Source of the DNA: Akkermansiaceae bacterium | GTDB taxonomy: Bacteria > Verrucomicrobiota > Verrucomicrobiia > Verrucomicrobiales > Akkermansiaceae | Length of the DNA stretch: 64,000 bases | Direction: 5' to 3' | Assembly: GCA_028822935.1 (NCBI GenBank) | Contig: JAPKCM010000005.1 | Location: 37,584 to 101,583, forward strand | Shown: positions 43,989 to 53,782 of the stretch, in pieces | Position numbering within the stretch: the stretch's first letter is position 1 | Layout: the number at the start of each line of letters is the position of its first letter | Program-made: the position numbers and the translations under genes | Notes under the pieces: model-generated | Told to the model about the DNA's origin: nothing | Seen by the model: only the letters and a program-made list of their open reading frames with translations | Databases searched by the model: none

Positions 43989-46900
43989 ATGAAGCTTCTC
44001 ACACTTTTCCTTCTAGCCACATCAATGGTTTCGCTCGCAGCGGAAGTGCCAAACCCAAAATCGCTCCAGTTTACAAAATGGACGCCCGACTTCCTCGTCC
44101 CGGACCCGGTCGCCATTTCATTCGATCACCAAGGCCGCGCCTATGTCACTCAGACTCAACGCCGCAAGGCCAACGATCTCGATATCCGCTCAAACCGCGA
44201 CTGGATTCCCGACGACCTCAGCTTTCAAAGCCCCGATGACAAACGGGCCTTTTATCGCAAGGTCTTCACGCCGGAAAACAGCGACGCCAACAAACACCGC
44301 GTCAAAGATTTCAACCAAGACGGCAAGCACGACCTCGCCGACCTCCAGTTTCTTTCCGAACGCATCCACCTCATCGAAGACACCGATGCCGACGGCCTAG
44401 CCGACAAAACCTCAGTCTACGCCGAGGACTTCACCGATGAAATCGCCGGCATCGCCGCCGGAGTTCTCCACCATAATGGCGACGTCTACACCACCATCGT
44501 TCCCGATGTTTGGAAGCTAAGAGACACCGATAACGACGGCAAAGCCGACACCCGCGAAACCCTCGCCACTGGATTCGGAGTCCACCTCGCCTACGCCGGC
44601 CACGACATGCACGGCCTCACCGTCGGACCTGATGGCCGCATCTACTGGACCATCGGCGACAAAGGCGTGGGAGCTACCTCTGAGGAAGGACACCATTTTA
44701 AATATCCCAATCAAGGAGCCCTCCTCCGCTGCAATCCCGACGGCTCCGGCTTCGAAGTCTACGCCCGCGGCCTCCGCAACGTCCAAGAAATCGCCTTCGA
44801 TCAATTCGGCAATATCTTCGGCGTCGACAACGACTCAGACCGTCCCGGCGAAAAAGAACGCTTCGTCTACATCGTGCAACACATGGACGCCGGCTGGCGC
44901 TCCAACTGGCAGTATCGCCAAGGCACCTTCAACCCCTGGATGGATGAAAACCTCAGCGTCCCCTATCAAAAAGACCAGCCCGCCTACATCCTCCCGCCCA
45001 TCTCACTTTATGAAAATGGTCCCGCCGGAATGGCCTTCAACCCCGGCACCGCTTTGAGCGAAGAGTGGAAAAATTACTTCTTCCACACCAGCGCCCCCAA
45101 CGGTCAACAGTGGGCCTTCCAAGTCGAGCAAAACGGAGCGTCCTACAAGATGGTCAACGACATGCAGGTCGGCAACGGCGTCCCCATCGTCGGCATCAAC
45201 TTTGGACCCGATGGCGCCCTCTATGGCGTCGACTGGGGCGGCGGCTATCCGCTCAACAACAAAGGCGCGGTCTGGAAATGGGATGTCAAAAACAAGGATC
45301 CACTTCGACAGGAAACCGCCGAAATACTGCGCTCAGATATCTCTTCGAAATCAACAGACCAAATTGTAAAACAGCTAGATCATCCCGATCAACGAGTCCG
45401 TCTCAAAGCCCAATTCGAATTGGTTAAACGTAATCTCCGTCATGATTTAGTTCTGGCAACCCAGCAATCCACCCATCTCGGACGCATCCACGCGATCTGG
45501 GGAATCGGCCAGCTCAATCGCCAATCAAAATCACCCAACTTTAAATATCTCCTCGGCCTCCTCAACCATCCTGATAAAGAAATCCGAACCCAAGTCGTCA
45601 AAACCATCGGCGACCAGTTCGGCACCCAACTTGCGCTACACCAAGCTCCCGCTCCATCCGGCTCCTCTTCTCTCACAGAGTCTCTTATCCCGCTTCTTAA
45701 AGACCCATCCGCCCGGGTAAAGTTCCACGCCGCCATTGCCCTCGGAAATATCGGAAATCCCTCAGCCGAATCCGAGATTCACGAATTTAGCAAAGCTATT
45801 TCAAAAGAAGACACCTACCTCCGCCATGCCGCTATCGTTGCAACGGTCGGATGCGCTAGCGACGGATACCTCATGCAAATGGCGAAGCATGAGTCCGATC
45901 TTGTTCAACAAATCGCCGTCGTCGCCTCACGTCGTCGTGCCTCGCCTGAGATTGCCCGTTACCTCACCTCACCCTTCGAAAACGTCGTCGCCGAAGCCGC
46001 CCGCGCCATCCACGACGACTGGACCATTCCTGAAGCGATGCCCGCCTTAGCCGCCTCCTTGAAAACCACTCCCTGGATCAACAACGAATCCATCATCCTC
46101 CGAGCGATCAACGCCAACTTCCACCTCGGAACTCCCCCAGCCGCCCAACGTGTCGCCGCCTTCTCAACCCGCACGACCGTCCCCTTAAAACTCCGCCTCG
46201 ACGCCATCGCCGCTCTCTCAAAGTGGACTCAACCCGAAAAACTCGACCGCGTCGTCGGTCGCTATCGCCCCCTTAAAGAACGTGACCCCGCCATCACCAA
46301 AGACGCCCTTTCCGCACAGCTCTCCAAGCTCCTCACCGACCCAGAGCAAGCGATCCAAAGCAAAGCGATGAACCTCACTCGCAGTCTCGAGATAGAACTT
46401 CCCCCCGAGGCCCTCGTCTTGCTTGCGAAAAACGAGAAGTCACTTCCCGAACTCAGAATTGAAGCCCTCCGTGCGCTCCACAGCCAAGAGCATCCCCAGC
46501 TCCAGGAACTCCTCTCCTCCGCCCTCCAGGCCAAGCAAGTCGACGTCCGCATCGAAGCGCTCGCTCTCCTTTCCAAATCCAATCCCGGGCACGCCCTCAA
46601 GACCACTTCCAAAATCCTCCAGAACAAGGACGGTAAGCTCACTGAAAAACAAGCCACCGTCGCACTGCTCACCGGCACCTTCGCCTCCGAAAAAGGAGAC
46701 CAACTCCTGACCAAACTCGTCGCCTCCTTCGACACCATTCCCGCCGGACTCCAACTCGATCTCGCGGAAGCCGCCGCTACCCGGAACCTCAGCGCTCCCG
46801 CTCCCGAGTTCGCCCACACCCTCCAAGGCGGCAGCGCCGAACGCGGGCAAGACCTCTTCATGAACCACCTCGCCGCCCAGTGCATCCGCTGCCACCGCGT

Positions 46901-47255
46901 CGACAATCGAAAGGGAAGCAACATCGGCCCCAATCTCAAATCCATCGGCCTCCAGCGCACCCGCACTCATCTCCTGCAATCGCTCACCGACCCCCAAGCC
47001 GTCATCACCGATGGCTACGGCTCCATTTCCCTCACCCTCAAAAACGGCTCCTCCATTGTCGGTCAATTCCGAAAAGAAAAGAACGGAGTCGTCGAAATCG
47101 TCGACCCCGAAGGAAAAGTCACCAAAGTGAACACCGCCGACATCAAAGAGCGCAGCCCCGTCATTTCCACCATGCCCCCCATCGGCCTCATTCTCCAAAA
47201 ACGCGAAGTCCGCGACCTCATCGAGTACCTCTCCACCCTCAAGGCCAAAAAATGA
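43989..47255 (+). CDS. PVC-type heme-binding membrane-bound dehydrogenase with HEAT repeats
   Basis: A signal peptide (MKLLTLFLLATSMVSLA) precedes a glucose/sorbosone-dehydrogenase-like propeller (about 25-430: VAISFDHQGRAYVTQ, DGRIYWTIGDKG, PDGALYGVDWGGG). HEAT repeats span about 460-930. The C-terminal PVC heme domain has CIRCH near residue 968, GPNLKSIG and a final beta segment. This 1,088-residue layout is typical of Planctomycetes and Verrucomicrobia. It presumably oxidises a carbohydrate and passes electrons to heme c. It is coupled by a 4-nt overlap to the sulfatase. Confidence 0.92.
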   Translation: MKLLTLFLLATSMVSLAAEVPNPKSLQFTKWTPDFLVPDPVAISFDHQGRAYVTQTQRRKANDLDIRSNRDWIPDDLSFQSPDDKRAFYRKVFTPENSDANKHRVKDFNQDGKHDLADLQFLSERIHLIEDTDADGLADKTSVYAEDFTDEIAGIAAGVLHHNGDVYTTIVPDVWKLRDTDNDGKADTRETLATGFGVHLAYAGHDMHGLTVGPDGRIYWTIGDKGVGATSEEGHHFKYPNQGALLRCNPDGSGFEVYARGLRNVQEIAFDQFGNIFGVDNDSDRPGEKERFVYIVQHMDAGWRSNWQYRQGTFNPWMDENLSVPYQKDQPAYILPPISLYENGPAGMAFNPGTALSEEWKNYFFHTSAPNGQQWAFQVEQNGASYKMVNDMQVGNGVPIVGINFGPDGALYGVDWGGGYPLNNKGAVWKWDVKNKDPLRQETAEILRSDISSKSTDQIVKQLDHPDQRVRLKAQFELVKRNLRHDLVLATQQSTHLGRIHAIWGIGQLNRQSKSPNFKYLLGLLNHPDKEIRTQVVKTIGDQFGTQLALHQAPAPSGSSSLTESLIPLLKDPSARVKFHAAIALGNIGNPSAESEIHEFSKAISKEDTYLRHAAIVATVGCASDGYLMQMAKHESDLVQQIAVVASRRRASPEIARYLTSPFENVVAEAARAIHDDWTIPEAMPALAASLKTTPWINNESIILRAINANFHLGTPPAAQRVAAFSTRTTVPLKLRLDAIAALSKWTQPEKLDRVVGRYRPLKERDPAITKDALSAQLSKLLTDPEQAIQSKAMNLTRSLEIELPPEALVLLAKNEKSLPELRIEALRALHSQEHPQLQELLSSALQAKQVDVRIEALALLSKSNPGHALKTTSKILQNKDGKLTEKQATVALLTGTFASEKGDQLLTKLVASFDTIPAGLQLDLAEAAATRNLSAPAPEFAHTLQGGSAERGQDLFMNHLAAQCIRCHRVDNRKGSNIGPNLKSIGLQRTRTHLLQSLTDPQAVITDGYGSISLTLKNGSSIVGQFRKEKNGVVEIVDPEGKVTKVNTADIKERSPVISTMPPIGLILQKREVRDLIEYLSTLKAKK

Positions 47256-48706
47256 TCTCTCTTAAAAAGCTCCTCCCAAGTTTAGGATTTCTCATCCTCT
47301 CGAATTTAGGATTTTCCGCGCAGCGGCTCAACGTCCTCTTCATCGCCGTCGATGACCTCCGCCCCGAGCTCAATTGCTACGGGAAAGAAGGCATCCACTC
47401 TCCCCACATCAATGCCCTCGCCGCGCGCGGCACCCTCTTCGAGCGCGCCTACTGCCAGGTCGCCGTCTGCGGAGCCTCCCGCGCCAGTCTCATGACCGGC
47501 CTCCGACCACAAACAACCCGCTGCTGGAATTTCAAAACGCCCATGCGCGAGATGAACCCCGACGCCCTTTCGATGCCTCAACATTTTAAAGCACAGGGTT
47601 ACAACACCCTTTCCATCGGAAAAATTTACCACGCCCACAACGACGACTTCCCCCAAGGCTGGTCCGAAGAACCCCAGCGCGGACTCGGCAAACAATACGT
47701 CTCACCCGAGGGAATGGCGGCGGCCAACAAAGCACGGCGCACCCAGAAAACAACCGGCGTCAGAACGGCAGGGCCATCGATCGAAAACGGCGGCGACGTC
47801 CACGAAGACGAATACAACGACGGCGCAGTCGCCAAGACCGCCATCGCCCGCATGAAAAAACTCACCGACAGTAAAGAGCCCTTCTTCCTCGCCGTCGGCT
47901 TCAGCAAGCCGCACCTCCCCTTCAACGCCCCCGGGAAATACTGGGACCTCTACGATCGCTCGAAAATCAAAGTCCCCTCACGTGACAAAGTTATCAATGG
48001 CCTTCCCTACGATGGCTCCACCTGGGGAGAGCTCAAAAACTACTCCGACATCCCGCTCAAAACGAAAGAACTCGACGACGCCAAAACCCGCGAGCTTATC
48101 CACGGCTACTGCGCCGCCGTCAGCTACATGGACGCCCAAGTCGGCCGCCTCATCGCCGCCCTTGATGAAACCGGACTCGCCAAGAACACCGTCATCGTCC
48201 TCTGGGGAGACCACGGCTACTACCTCGGCGACTACGGCGAATGGTGCAAGCACACCACCTACGAGGTCGCCGCCCACGTCCCCCTCATCATCGCCGCCCC
48301 CGGCCTTCCCAAAAACCAGCGCACCAAAGCCCTCACCGAACTCGTCGATCTCTTCCCCACGATCTGCGACCTCAGTGGAAACCATATCCCCAAAAACCTC
48401 CACGGCCTCTCCCTCAAGCCCGTCCTAAATGACCCCGCCGTAAAGTGGAGAGAAGGCGCCTTCAGCCAATACTTCAAAGGTAAAAAAGGCGTCGGGAAAG
48501 TACTCGGCACCAGCGTCCGCACCGACCGCTACCGCTACACCGAATGGCGCAAAAAAGACCACACCGGCAAACTCGAAGACATCACCCTCATCGACTTCCA
48601 AGGCAATCACCACCAAAACGTCGCCGCTGATCCAGTTCATAGAGCAGCTCTTAAAAAGCTGGCCGAACTCGCCAAGAAATCAGGAAGTGGGATTCAGCCA
48701 AAGTAA
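47252..48706 (+). CDS. Iduronate-2-sulfatase-like sulfatase
   Basis: The start overlaps the dehydrogenase stop (ATGA). The signal peptide reads LLPSLGFLILSNLGFSA. Core motifs are RLNVLFIAVDDLRPELNCYG, CGASR in VCGASRASLMTG (C-x-A-x-R, an accepted variant of the formylglycine motif), SIGKIYHAHND, FFLAVGFSKPHLPF and LWGDHGYYLGDYGEW. These match the iduronate-2-sulfatase group. It desulfates uronate or similar residues of sulfated glycans outside the cytosol. Coupling with the heme dehydrogenase suggests joint glycan breakdown. Confidence 0.92.
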   Translation: MISLKKLLPSLGFLILSNLGFSAQRLNVLFIAVDDLRPELNCYGKEGIHSPHINALAARGTLFERAYCQVAVCGASRASLMTGLRPQTTRCWNFKTPMREMNPDALSMPQHFKAQGYNTLSIGKIYHAHNDDFPQGWSEEPQRGLGKQYVSPEGMAAANKARRTQKTTGVRTAGPSIENGGDVHEDEYNDGAVAKTAIARMKKLTDSKEPFFLAVGFSKPHLPFNAPGKYWDLYDRSKIKVPSRDKVINGLPYDGSTWGELKNYSDIPLKTKELDDAKTRELIHGYCAAVSYMDAQVGRLIAALDETGLAKNTVIVLWGDHGYYLGDYGEWCKHTTYEVAAHVPLIIAAPGLPKNQRTKALTELVDLFPTICDLSGNHIPKNLHGLSLKPVLNDPAVKWREGAFSQYFKGKKGVGKVLGTSVRTDRYRYTEWRKKDHTGKLEDITLIDFQGNHHQNVAADPVHRAALKKLAELAKKSGSGIQPK

Positions 48707-48946
48707 ATTCAGAAACCAATTTGCTGCTAAGTTAGACCTGATTAGCAATCAAATGAGAATTCCCAAATCAGCCCCATCTTAGCATGAAATCCTAAATGAA
48801 GCTTCGTCAGGTAGCTTTGCTTTGAAACGTAATTAGACATCCTCGCACCCATTACACCGTCGAGAGCCATCGTATAATCTCGTAAAAAATCCGTCATCAA
48901 AACCCGAGACTCGCTGAGTGACCAAACTCTCGATAGCGTAGTCCCC

Positions 48947-50428
48947 ATGATCAGGTTCATCTCTTTTCTCACCCTTCTTTTCGGACTTTGCTTTTCTACC
49001 GTCGGAGCTGCCGCAGGGCGACCCAATATCATCGTCATCCTCAGCGACGATCATCGCTACGACTTCATGGGTTGCGCCGAGGGCTCACCCGATTTCCTCG
49101 AAACTCCGAACCTCGATCGCATGGCGAAACAAGGGGCCCATATCCAGAACGCCTTCGTCACAACCTCCCTCTGCTCTCCCAGCCGCGCCTCCATTCTCAC
49201 GGGCCAATACATGCACCATCACCGCGTCGTCGATAACCAACGCGCTGTCCCGGAAAGTACCCGCTTCTATCCCGAATATCTCCAAAAAGCGGGATACCGC
49301 ACCGCCATGATTGGAAAATGGCACATGGGACATGACAACGACAACCCACGCCCCGGATTCCACCACTGGGTCAGCTTCCAGGGCCAAGGCACCTACTTCG
49401 ATCCCCTCCTCAACATCAACGGAAAACAAGTCGCACAAAAAGGCTACACCGCCGACCGCCTCACCGATCAAGCCCTCGCCTGGCTCAAAGGCAAGCGGGG
49501 CGGCGAAAAAGACGCCCCTTTCATGATGCACCTCGCCTTCAAATCCGTGCACTACCCCTTCCAACCCGCCAAACGTCACCACGGCCGCTACGAGGGGAAA
49601 AAAATTGACTACCCCGAAACGATGGCAAACTCCGAGGAGAACTACACCACCCAGTCCCACTGGATTCGCGAGCGCAGATACGGCATCCACGGCATCGATC
49701 ACATGGAAACCGGCGCTTTCGACAAAGACCCGGTCCCCTCCTTCGATGACCTCTACTGGCGATTCTGCGAGACCGTCCACGGCCTTGACGAAAACGTCGG
49801 CCGCATCCTCGACCACCTCGATGCCTCCGGCCTCGCCGAAAATACCATCGTCCTCTACCTCGGCGACAATGGTTTCCACCTCGGCGAGCACGGCTTCTAC
49901 GACAAACGCGATGCCTTCGAACACTCCATCCGCATCCCGATGCTCGCCTACGCCCCCGGCCGCATCAAACCCGGCACCCAACTCACCGAGATGATTCAAA
50001 ACATCGACATCGCCCCCACCCTCCTCGAATTCGCCGGAGTCACGAAACCCAAAAACACCCCCGCGATGGACGGACGATCCTTCAAACACCTCCTCGATGG
50101 AAAAGGCTCCGACAAACCCTGGCGCGACCACATCCTCTACGAATACCACTGGGAATGGAACTTCCCTGCCACCCCCACTCTCTTCGCCATCCGCACCGAG
50201 CGATACAAGTATATCTACTACCACGGCCTCTGGGATAAAAACGGCTTCTACGACCTCCAAACCGACCCCCACGAACGCCACAACCTCATCAATATCCCCG
50301 CTTTCACCGAAAAAAAAGACACCCTCAAAAAGCAACTCTTCACCGAACTCGAAGCCTCCGGAGCCCTGGAAATCCCGATCCGCCCACCCAAAGGCGAACC
50401 GCTGCATGACCGGAAATTGAGGAGGTAG
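48947..50428 (+). CDS. Sulfatase (formylglycine-dependent)
   Basis: The signal peptide ends VGAAAG. RPNIIVILSDDHRYDFMG holds the metal Asp residues, CSPSR in LCSPSRASILTG is the formylglycine site, and GKWHMGHDNDNP and YLGDNGFHLGEHGFY complete the pocket. At 493 residues it is of typical length. ATG 48947 begins the signal peptide. It follows the previous sulfatase after a 240-nt spacer with no gene and may have its own promoter. A sulfated polysaccharide substrate is inferred. Confidence 0.92.
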   Translation: MIRFISFLTLLFGLCFSTVGAAAGRPNIIVILSDDHRYDFMGCAEGSPDFLETPNLDRMAKQGAHIQNAFVTTSLCSPSRASILTGQYMHHHRVVDNQRAVPESTRFYPEYLQKAGYRTAMIGKWHMGHDNDNPRPGFHHWVSFQGQGTYFDPLLNINGKQVAQKGYTADRLTDQALAWLKGKRGGEKDAPFMMHLAFKSVHYPFQPAKRHHGRYEGKKIDYPETMANSEENYTTQSHWIRERRYGIHGIDHMETGAFDKDPVPSFDDLYWRFCETVHGLDENVGRILDHLDASGLAENTIVLYLGDNGFHLGEHGFYDKRDAFEHSIRIPMLAYAPGRIKPGTQLTEMIQNIDIAPTLLEFAGVTKPKNTPAMDGRSFKHLLDGKGSDKPWRDHILYEYHWEWNFPATPTLFAIRTERYKYIYYHGLWDKNGFYDLQTDPHERHNLINIPAFTEKKDTLKKQLFTELEASGALEIPIRPPKGEPLHDRKLRR

Positions 50429-50617
50429 TTTCTTCTTCAATCGCGCAGGAATTGGTCCGCCTCATTGAGGCTGCCTGAGTGATCTTACCCTCATCCCCAG
50501 ATCAGCAAAAACTCATCATCACGATATGGTGAATGCCAAGGCCATACAGCGCATCGCTTATGGTGGCTTTAGGCTTCTATCAGGCTCCCAGTCAGCTCAC
50601 CGTTCGTCGCATTAACG

Positions 50618-51400
50618 ATGATCATGAACGACCGCCGAAATTTTCTTAAGAACTGTGCCGTGGCAGCGGGTGCCGCTGGCATCAGTAATCAATCTGCGCA
50701 AGCCGAGACCCCAATAAATCCTTCCGGAGTCAGTGGTTATCACTATCTCAAACCTTCCTTTAAAAAGGGCTCTCGTCTGCTTTTCCAAGGCGACTCCATC
50801 ACCGACATGAAATGGGGGCGCAACCAGAAGGACCGCAATCATTACCTGGGCCATAGTTACGTCTATCTCATCGCCGCCCGACTTGGAGTCGAAATTCCCG
50901 GAGACCAATTGGACTTCTACAATCGAGGAATGAGCGGCCATTCGGTCGCAAACCTCCGCGGGCGATGGCAGAAAGACGCGCTCGAAATGAAGCCAGATCT
51001 ACTCAGTATTTTAATTGGGACGAATGATGTGAACCAAGGCGCAACGCCCGAGGCATTTGAGTCCGACTATCGCTACATCTTAGATGCCAGCCTGAAGACG
51101 AATCCTGAATTACGACTGGTACTACTCGACCCCTTTGTCTTGAGAGTTGGTCGCTTGGCCGACGAAAAAGCTTGGGCCGAGCGCCGTGCCGCGACAGACA
51201 AACTGCGCGCTGTGGTCGCCCGCTTGGCAAAGGACTACGAGACCGTTCATGTCAAAACCCAGGACGTTTTTGACGCGGCAGCTCAAGCGGTCACCCCGGA
51301 ACATTGGATTTGGGATGGCATCCACCCCTTACCGCAAGGACATGAACTCATCGCTCGCAATTGGCTGCAGGAAGTCAGCAGCCGTTGGCCCGATCAATGA
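50618..51400 (+). CDS. Tat-exported SGNH/GDSL hydrolase
   Basis: The N-terminus NDRRNFLKNCAVAAGAAG is a twin-arginine signal. SGNH blocks are in order: GDSITDMKWG (Ser about 60), NRGMSGHSVANL (Gly), LIGTNDVNQG (Asn about 136) and WDGIHPLPQGH (Asp/His about 233-236). It is an exported esterase or lipase, possibly a carbohydrate deacetylase given the sulfatase neighbours. The start may be ATG 50618 or 50624. It is a monocistronic unit. Confidence 0.88.
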   Translation: MIMNDRRNFLKNCAVAAGAAGISNQSAQAETPINPSGVSGYHYLKPSFKKGSRLLFQGDSITDMKWGRNQKDRNHYLGHSYVYLIAARLGVEIPGDQLDFYNRGMSGHSVANLRGRWQKDALEMKPDLLSILIGTNDVNQGATPEAFESDYRYILDASLKTNPELRLVLLDPFVLRVGRLADEKAWAERRAATDKLRAVVARLAKDYETVHVKTQDVFDAAAQAVTPEHWIWDGIHPLPQGHELIARNWLQEVSSRWPDQ

Positions 51401-51434
51401 TCGGCGAAATGGCACTCGCTCACTCAAACAGAGC

Positions 51435-52094
51435 TCACTTCTCCATCATCTTCATCTCCGAGGATCCCCCGAGCTTCTTGGCCTTCTCCTGACTCTCTTT
51501 CGAAAGTTGCTCCAGCGGGTAGGCCACTTTCTTCCCCGTCTTCTTCAGCTCAAGGCTGACCTTCCCTTTGGAAAGTCCCCGGAAGCGCGCAGTGATCGTG
51601 ACGCCTTTGGCATTTGTCCACTCTTCCCACTCCGGCTCGAGAACCTTGGGGGCCGGGCCAAATTGCTCCGTAACGATACGGCCGTCCTTAAACTTTAGAA
51701 TCTTTTCCGGGTCCAATTCATCGGAACCTTTCTTCCCCTTCTCGCCATCGATCTTGGCCCCTTCGTGAATCCACTGAGCCACCGTGCGGATTTCTTTCTC
51801 GGTAAGACGTTCGCCTTTATTCTTTGGAGGCATCGCTCCCTTCTCATGCTCGGGCCGCACGATCGTCACGAAGAGAAAACTAGCATCCCAATCGCCCGGG
51901 ATAACGACATCATTTTTCGCGAAGCGCTTGTAGAAATTCTCTTCGTCATCAAAGCGTAGTCCGCCCTTCACCTTCTTCGCGTCGTCACTATGGCAGTCGT
52001 AACATTTCTCCTTAAAAATCGGCATGACATCCCGCTTGTAGTCCAAGGCGGAAGCCGAAAGAACGGAGCAGGAAAATAGGAGAGCCAACTTCAT
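51435..52094 (-). CDS. Planctomycete-type cytochrome c protein with C-terminal SHD1 domain
   Basis: The signal peptide ends VLSASA. The cytochrome c-like domain starts DYKRDVMPIFKEKCYDCHSD (heme CxxCH near 31-35) and continues to MPPKNKGERLTEKEIRTVAQ, where the Met may be the second axial ligand. A C-terminal SHD1-like unit (about 150-205: WTNAKGVTITARFRGLSKG, then VSLELKKTGKKVAYPLEQLS) follows. It is probably a periplasmic electron carrier. It is transcribed toward the SGNH gene (convergent). Confidence 0.88.
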   Translation of the reverse strand: MKLALLFSCSVLSASALDYKRDVMPIFKEKCYDCHSDDAKKVKGGLRFDDEENFYKRFAKNDVVIPGDWDASFLFVTIVRPEHEKGAMPPKNKGERLTEKEIRTVAQWIHEGAKIDGEKGKKGSDELDPEKILKFKDGRIVTEQFGPAPKVLEPEWEEWTNAKGVTITARFRGLSKGKVSLELKKTGKKVAYPLEQLSKESQEKAKKLGGSSEMKMMEK

Positions 52095-52151
52095 AGGAAT
52101 ATCTCGTAGAGAATTTGAACCCTTTCGTAAAGGTCCCGATTTCCGGATCCT

Positions 52152-53678
52152 CTACGCACTCGTCCTGCCGGATTCCTTGGACTCTTCGAGGAGCTTTTTA
52201 AGCCTCTCCACCACCTCAGGGCGCTTTGAATAAAGATTCGTCGTTTCACCCGGATCCTCCTTTAGATTGTAGAGCTGCCCCGGAGCATCTGGATCAGTGT
52301 CTCGCAGAGCAAATGACTTCATCCCCCATTCACCGGGGCGCTCGTAGTTGTTCCCGCCCGAGCCCTTATGATCGATGTACTTCCAACCCCCTTCGCGAAT
52401 CGAAAGCTTCATCGCGAAAGTCTGCTGAAGAAGATAAGGCCTGAGCGGCTTCTCACCGTGAGTTCCCTTAAGAACCGGAGTCAGATCAAAGCTATCCTCG
52501 CCGGCTGAATTTGGGAATGACGCTCCCGTGATGGTTGCGCATGTCGAGAAAACATCCGTGAGACTCACGATCTCATCGCTCACTGCACCCGGCTTCACCA
52601 CTCCGGGCCACTTCACGATGAAGGGCGTCCGATGTCCGCCTTCCCACTGGTCGCGCTTCACCCCGCGCCAAGGTCTCGCACCATCGTGTTGATGATCACG
52701 ACGCATCGCTATCACAGTGGGCACCTCGGGGCCATTGTCCGAACCAAACATCACAATGGTGTTTTGCGAAAGCTCCAGCTCATCGAGCGTTTTCAGCAAT
52801 TCGCCCACGACCCAATCCATTTGAAAAATGAAATCTCCATGAGGCCCGAACTTCGTCTTCCCCTGAAACTGCTTCGCGGGAAAGGAAGGAAGATGCACCG
52901 CTTGCATCGAATGAAGGAGGAAGAAGGGCTTGTCCGCTTTCTTCTCCGCGTGCGCCTTCAGGAACTCCTGACTCTTCTTGAGAAACACGAGGTCCACTTC
53001 CTCCAAATCAAAATTGGGCGCGATCATCCCAGGCCGGCAATCATTGCTGTAAGGATGCTTTGGCAAGGTGCTCTTATCGATCGGCTTCACCGGCGGAACC
53101 GGAATCTGATCTCCCTCGATATAGGCATAGAGCCAATCCGTCGTCGGACAACAAGCGGTGCCATAGAAGTGATCAAAGCCATGCGTCACCGGAGCTCCTC
53201 CGATGGGCTTGGAGTAGTCGATCAAATTCACTCCCTCGAGACCCGTCTTTTCAATCCGCTCCCCCTCCTTATCGAAGAAGCTTAAGCCAACGTGCCATTT
53301 CCCAAAAAGGGCCGTGGTGTAGTTCTTGGTCTTCAACATTTCTGGAAGCGTCAAGCGGTCGTCCGCGATCAAGCAAGGACCACCCAACCCTGAAAACACG
53401 CGCGAGCGCCCGGTCCGAAAACACATCCGCCCGGTCAGCAAACTATAGCGCGTCGGACTGCATACAGTCGCGGGGCTGTGCGCATCGGTGAAGCGCATCC
53501 CCTCTTTCGCAAGTTGATCAAGATTGGGCGTCGGGATCTGGGACTGCGGATTATAGCAGGCAACATCACCGTAGCCGAGATCGTCCGCTAAAATGAATAC
53601 GATGTTCGGGAGCGAGGCAGCGGCGGTTTTGCTCATCAAGATCATCCCCATAAGGAACGCGCACGCATAAAATCTCAT
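52152..53678 (-). CDS. Arylsulfatase A-like sulfatase
   Basis: The signal peptide ends MSKTAAAS. LPNIVFILADDLGYGDVACY, CSPTR in VCSPTRYSLLTGRMCF, FGKWHVGLSFF and FGSDNGPEVPTV are the sulfatase signatures. Rich GPHGDFIFQMDWVVGELL and RPWRGVKRDQWEGGHRTPFI segments point to the arylsulfatase A group. ATG 53678 is chosen over 53720 because it starts the signal peptide. It is divergent from the metallopeptidase-like gene (104-nt spacer). Confidence 0.9.
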   Translation of the reverse strand: MRFYACAFLMGMILMSKTAAASLPNIVFILADDLGYGDVACYNPQSQIPTPNLDQLAKEGMRFTDAHSPATVCSPTRYSLLTGRMCFRTGRSRVFSGLGGPCLIADDRLTLPEMLKTKNYTTALFGKWHVGLSFFDKEGERIEKTGLEGVNLIDYSKPIGGAPVTHGFDHFYGTACCPTTDWLYAYIEGDQIPVPPVKPIDKSTLPKHPYSNDCRPGMIAPNFDLEEVDLVFLKKSQEFLKAHAEKKADKPFFLLHSMQAVHLPSFPAKQFQGKTKFGPHGDFIFQMDWVVGELLKTLDELELSQNTIVMFGSDNGPEVPTVIAMRRDHQHDGARPWRGVKRDQWEGGHRTPFIVKWPGVVKPGAVSDEIVSLTDVFSTCATITGASFPNSAGEDSFDLTPVLKGTHGEKPLRPYLLQQTFAMKLSIREGGWKYIDHKGSGGNNYERPGEWGMKSFALRDTDPDAPGQLYNLKEDPGETTNLYSKRPEVVERLKKLLEESKESGRTSA

Positions 53679-53782
53679 CACTTTTCCTATCACGGCCACC
53701 GCCACCATGAAGAGCTTCAATTTCCCTCAGGCAAAAAGAACATTCACCTCGCGAGGCCCACTCGCTATACCTCGCACATCTC

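Noticed and set aside
43666..43992. 108-codon plus-strand frame upstream of the heme dehydrogenase
   Set aside because: It runs through direct repeats in a promoter region and has no family motif or plausible start signal.
49085..50440. 451-codon antisense frame opposite the sulfatase at 48947
   Set aside because: It is Val/Glu/Gly/Phe-rich shadow sequence caused by C-ending codons on the plus strand; the plus strand has complete sulfatase motifs.
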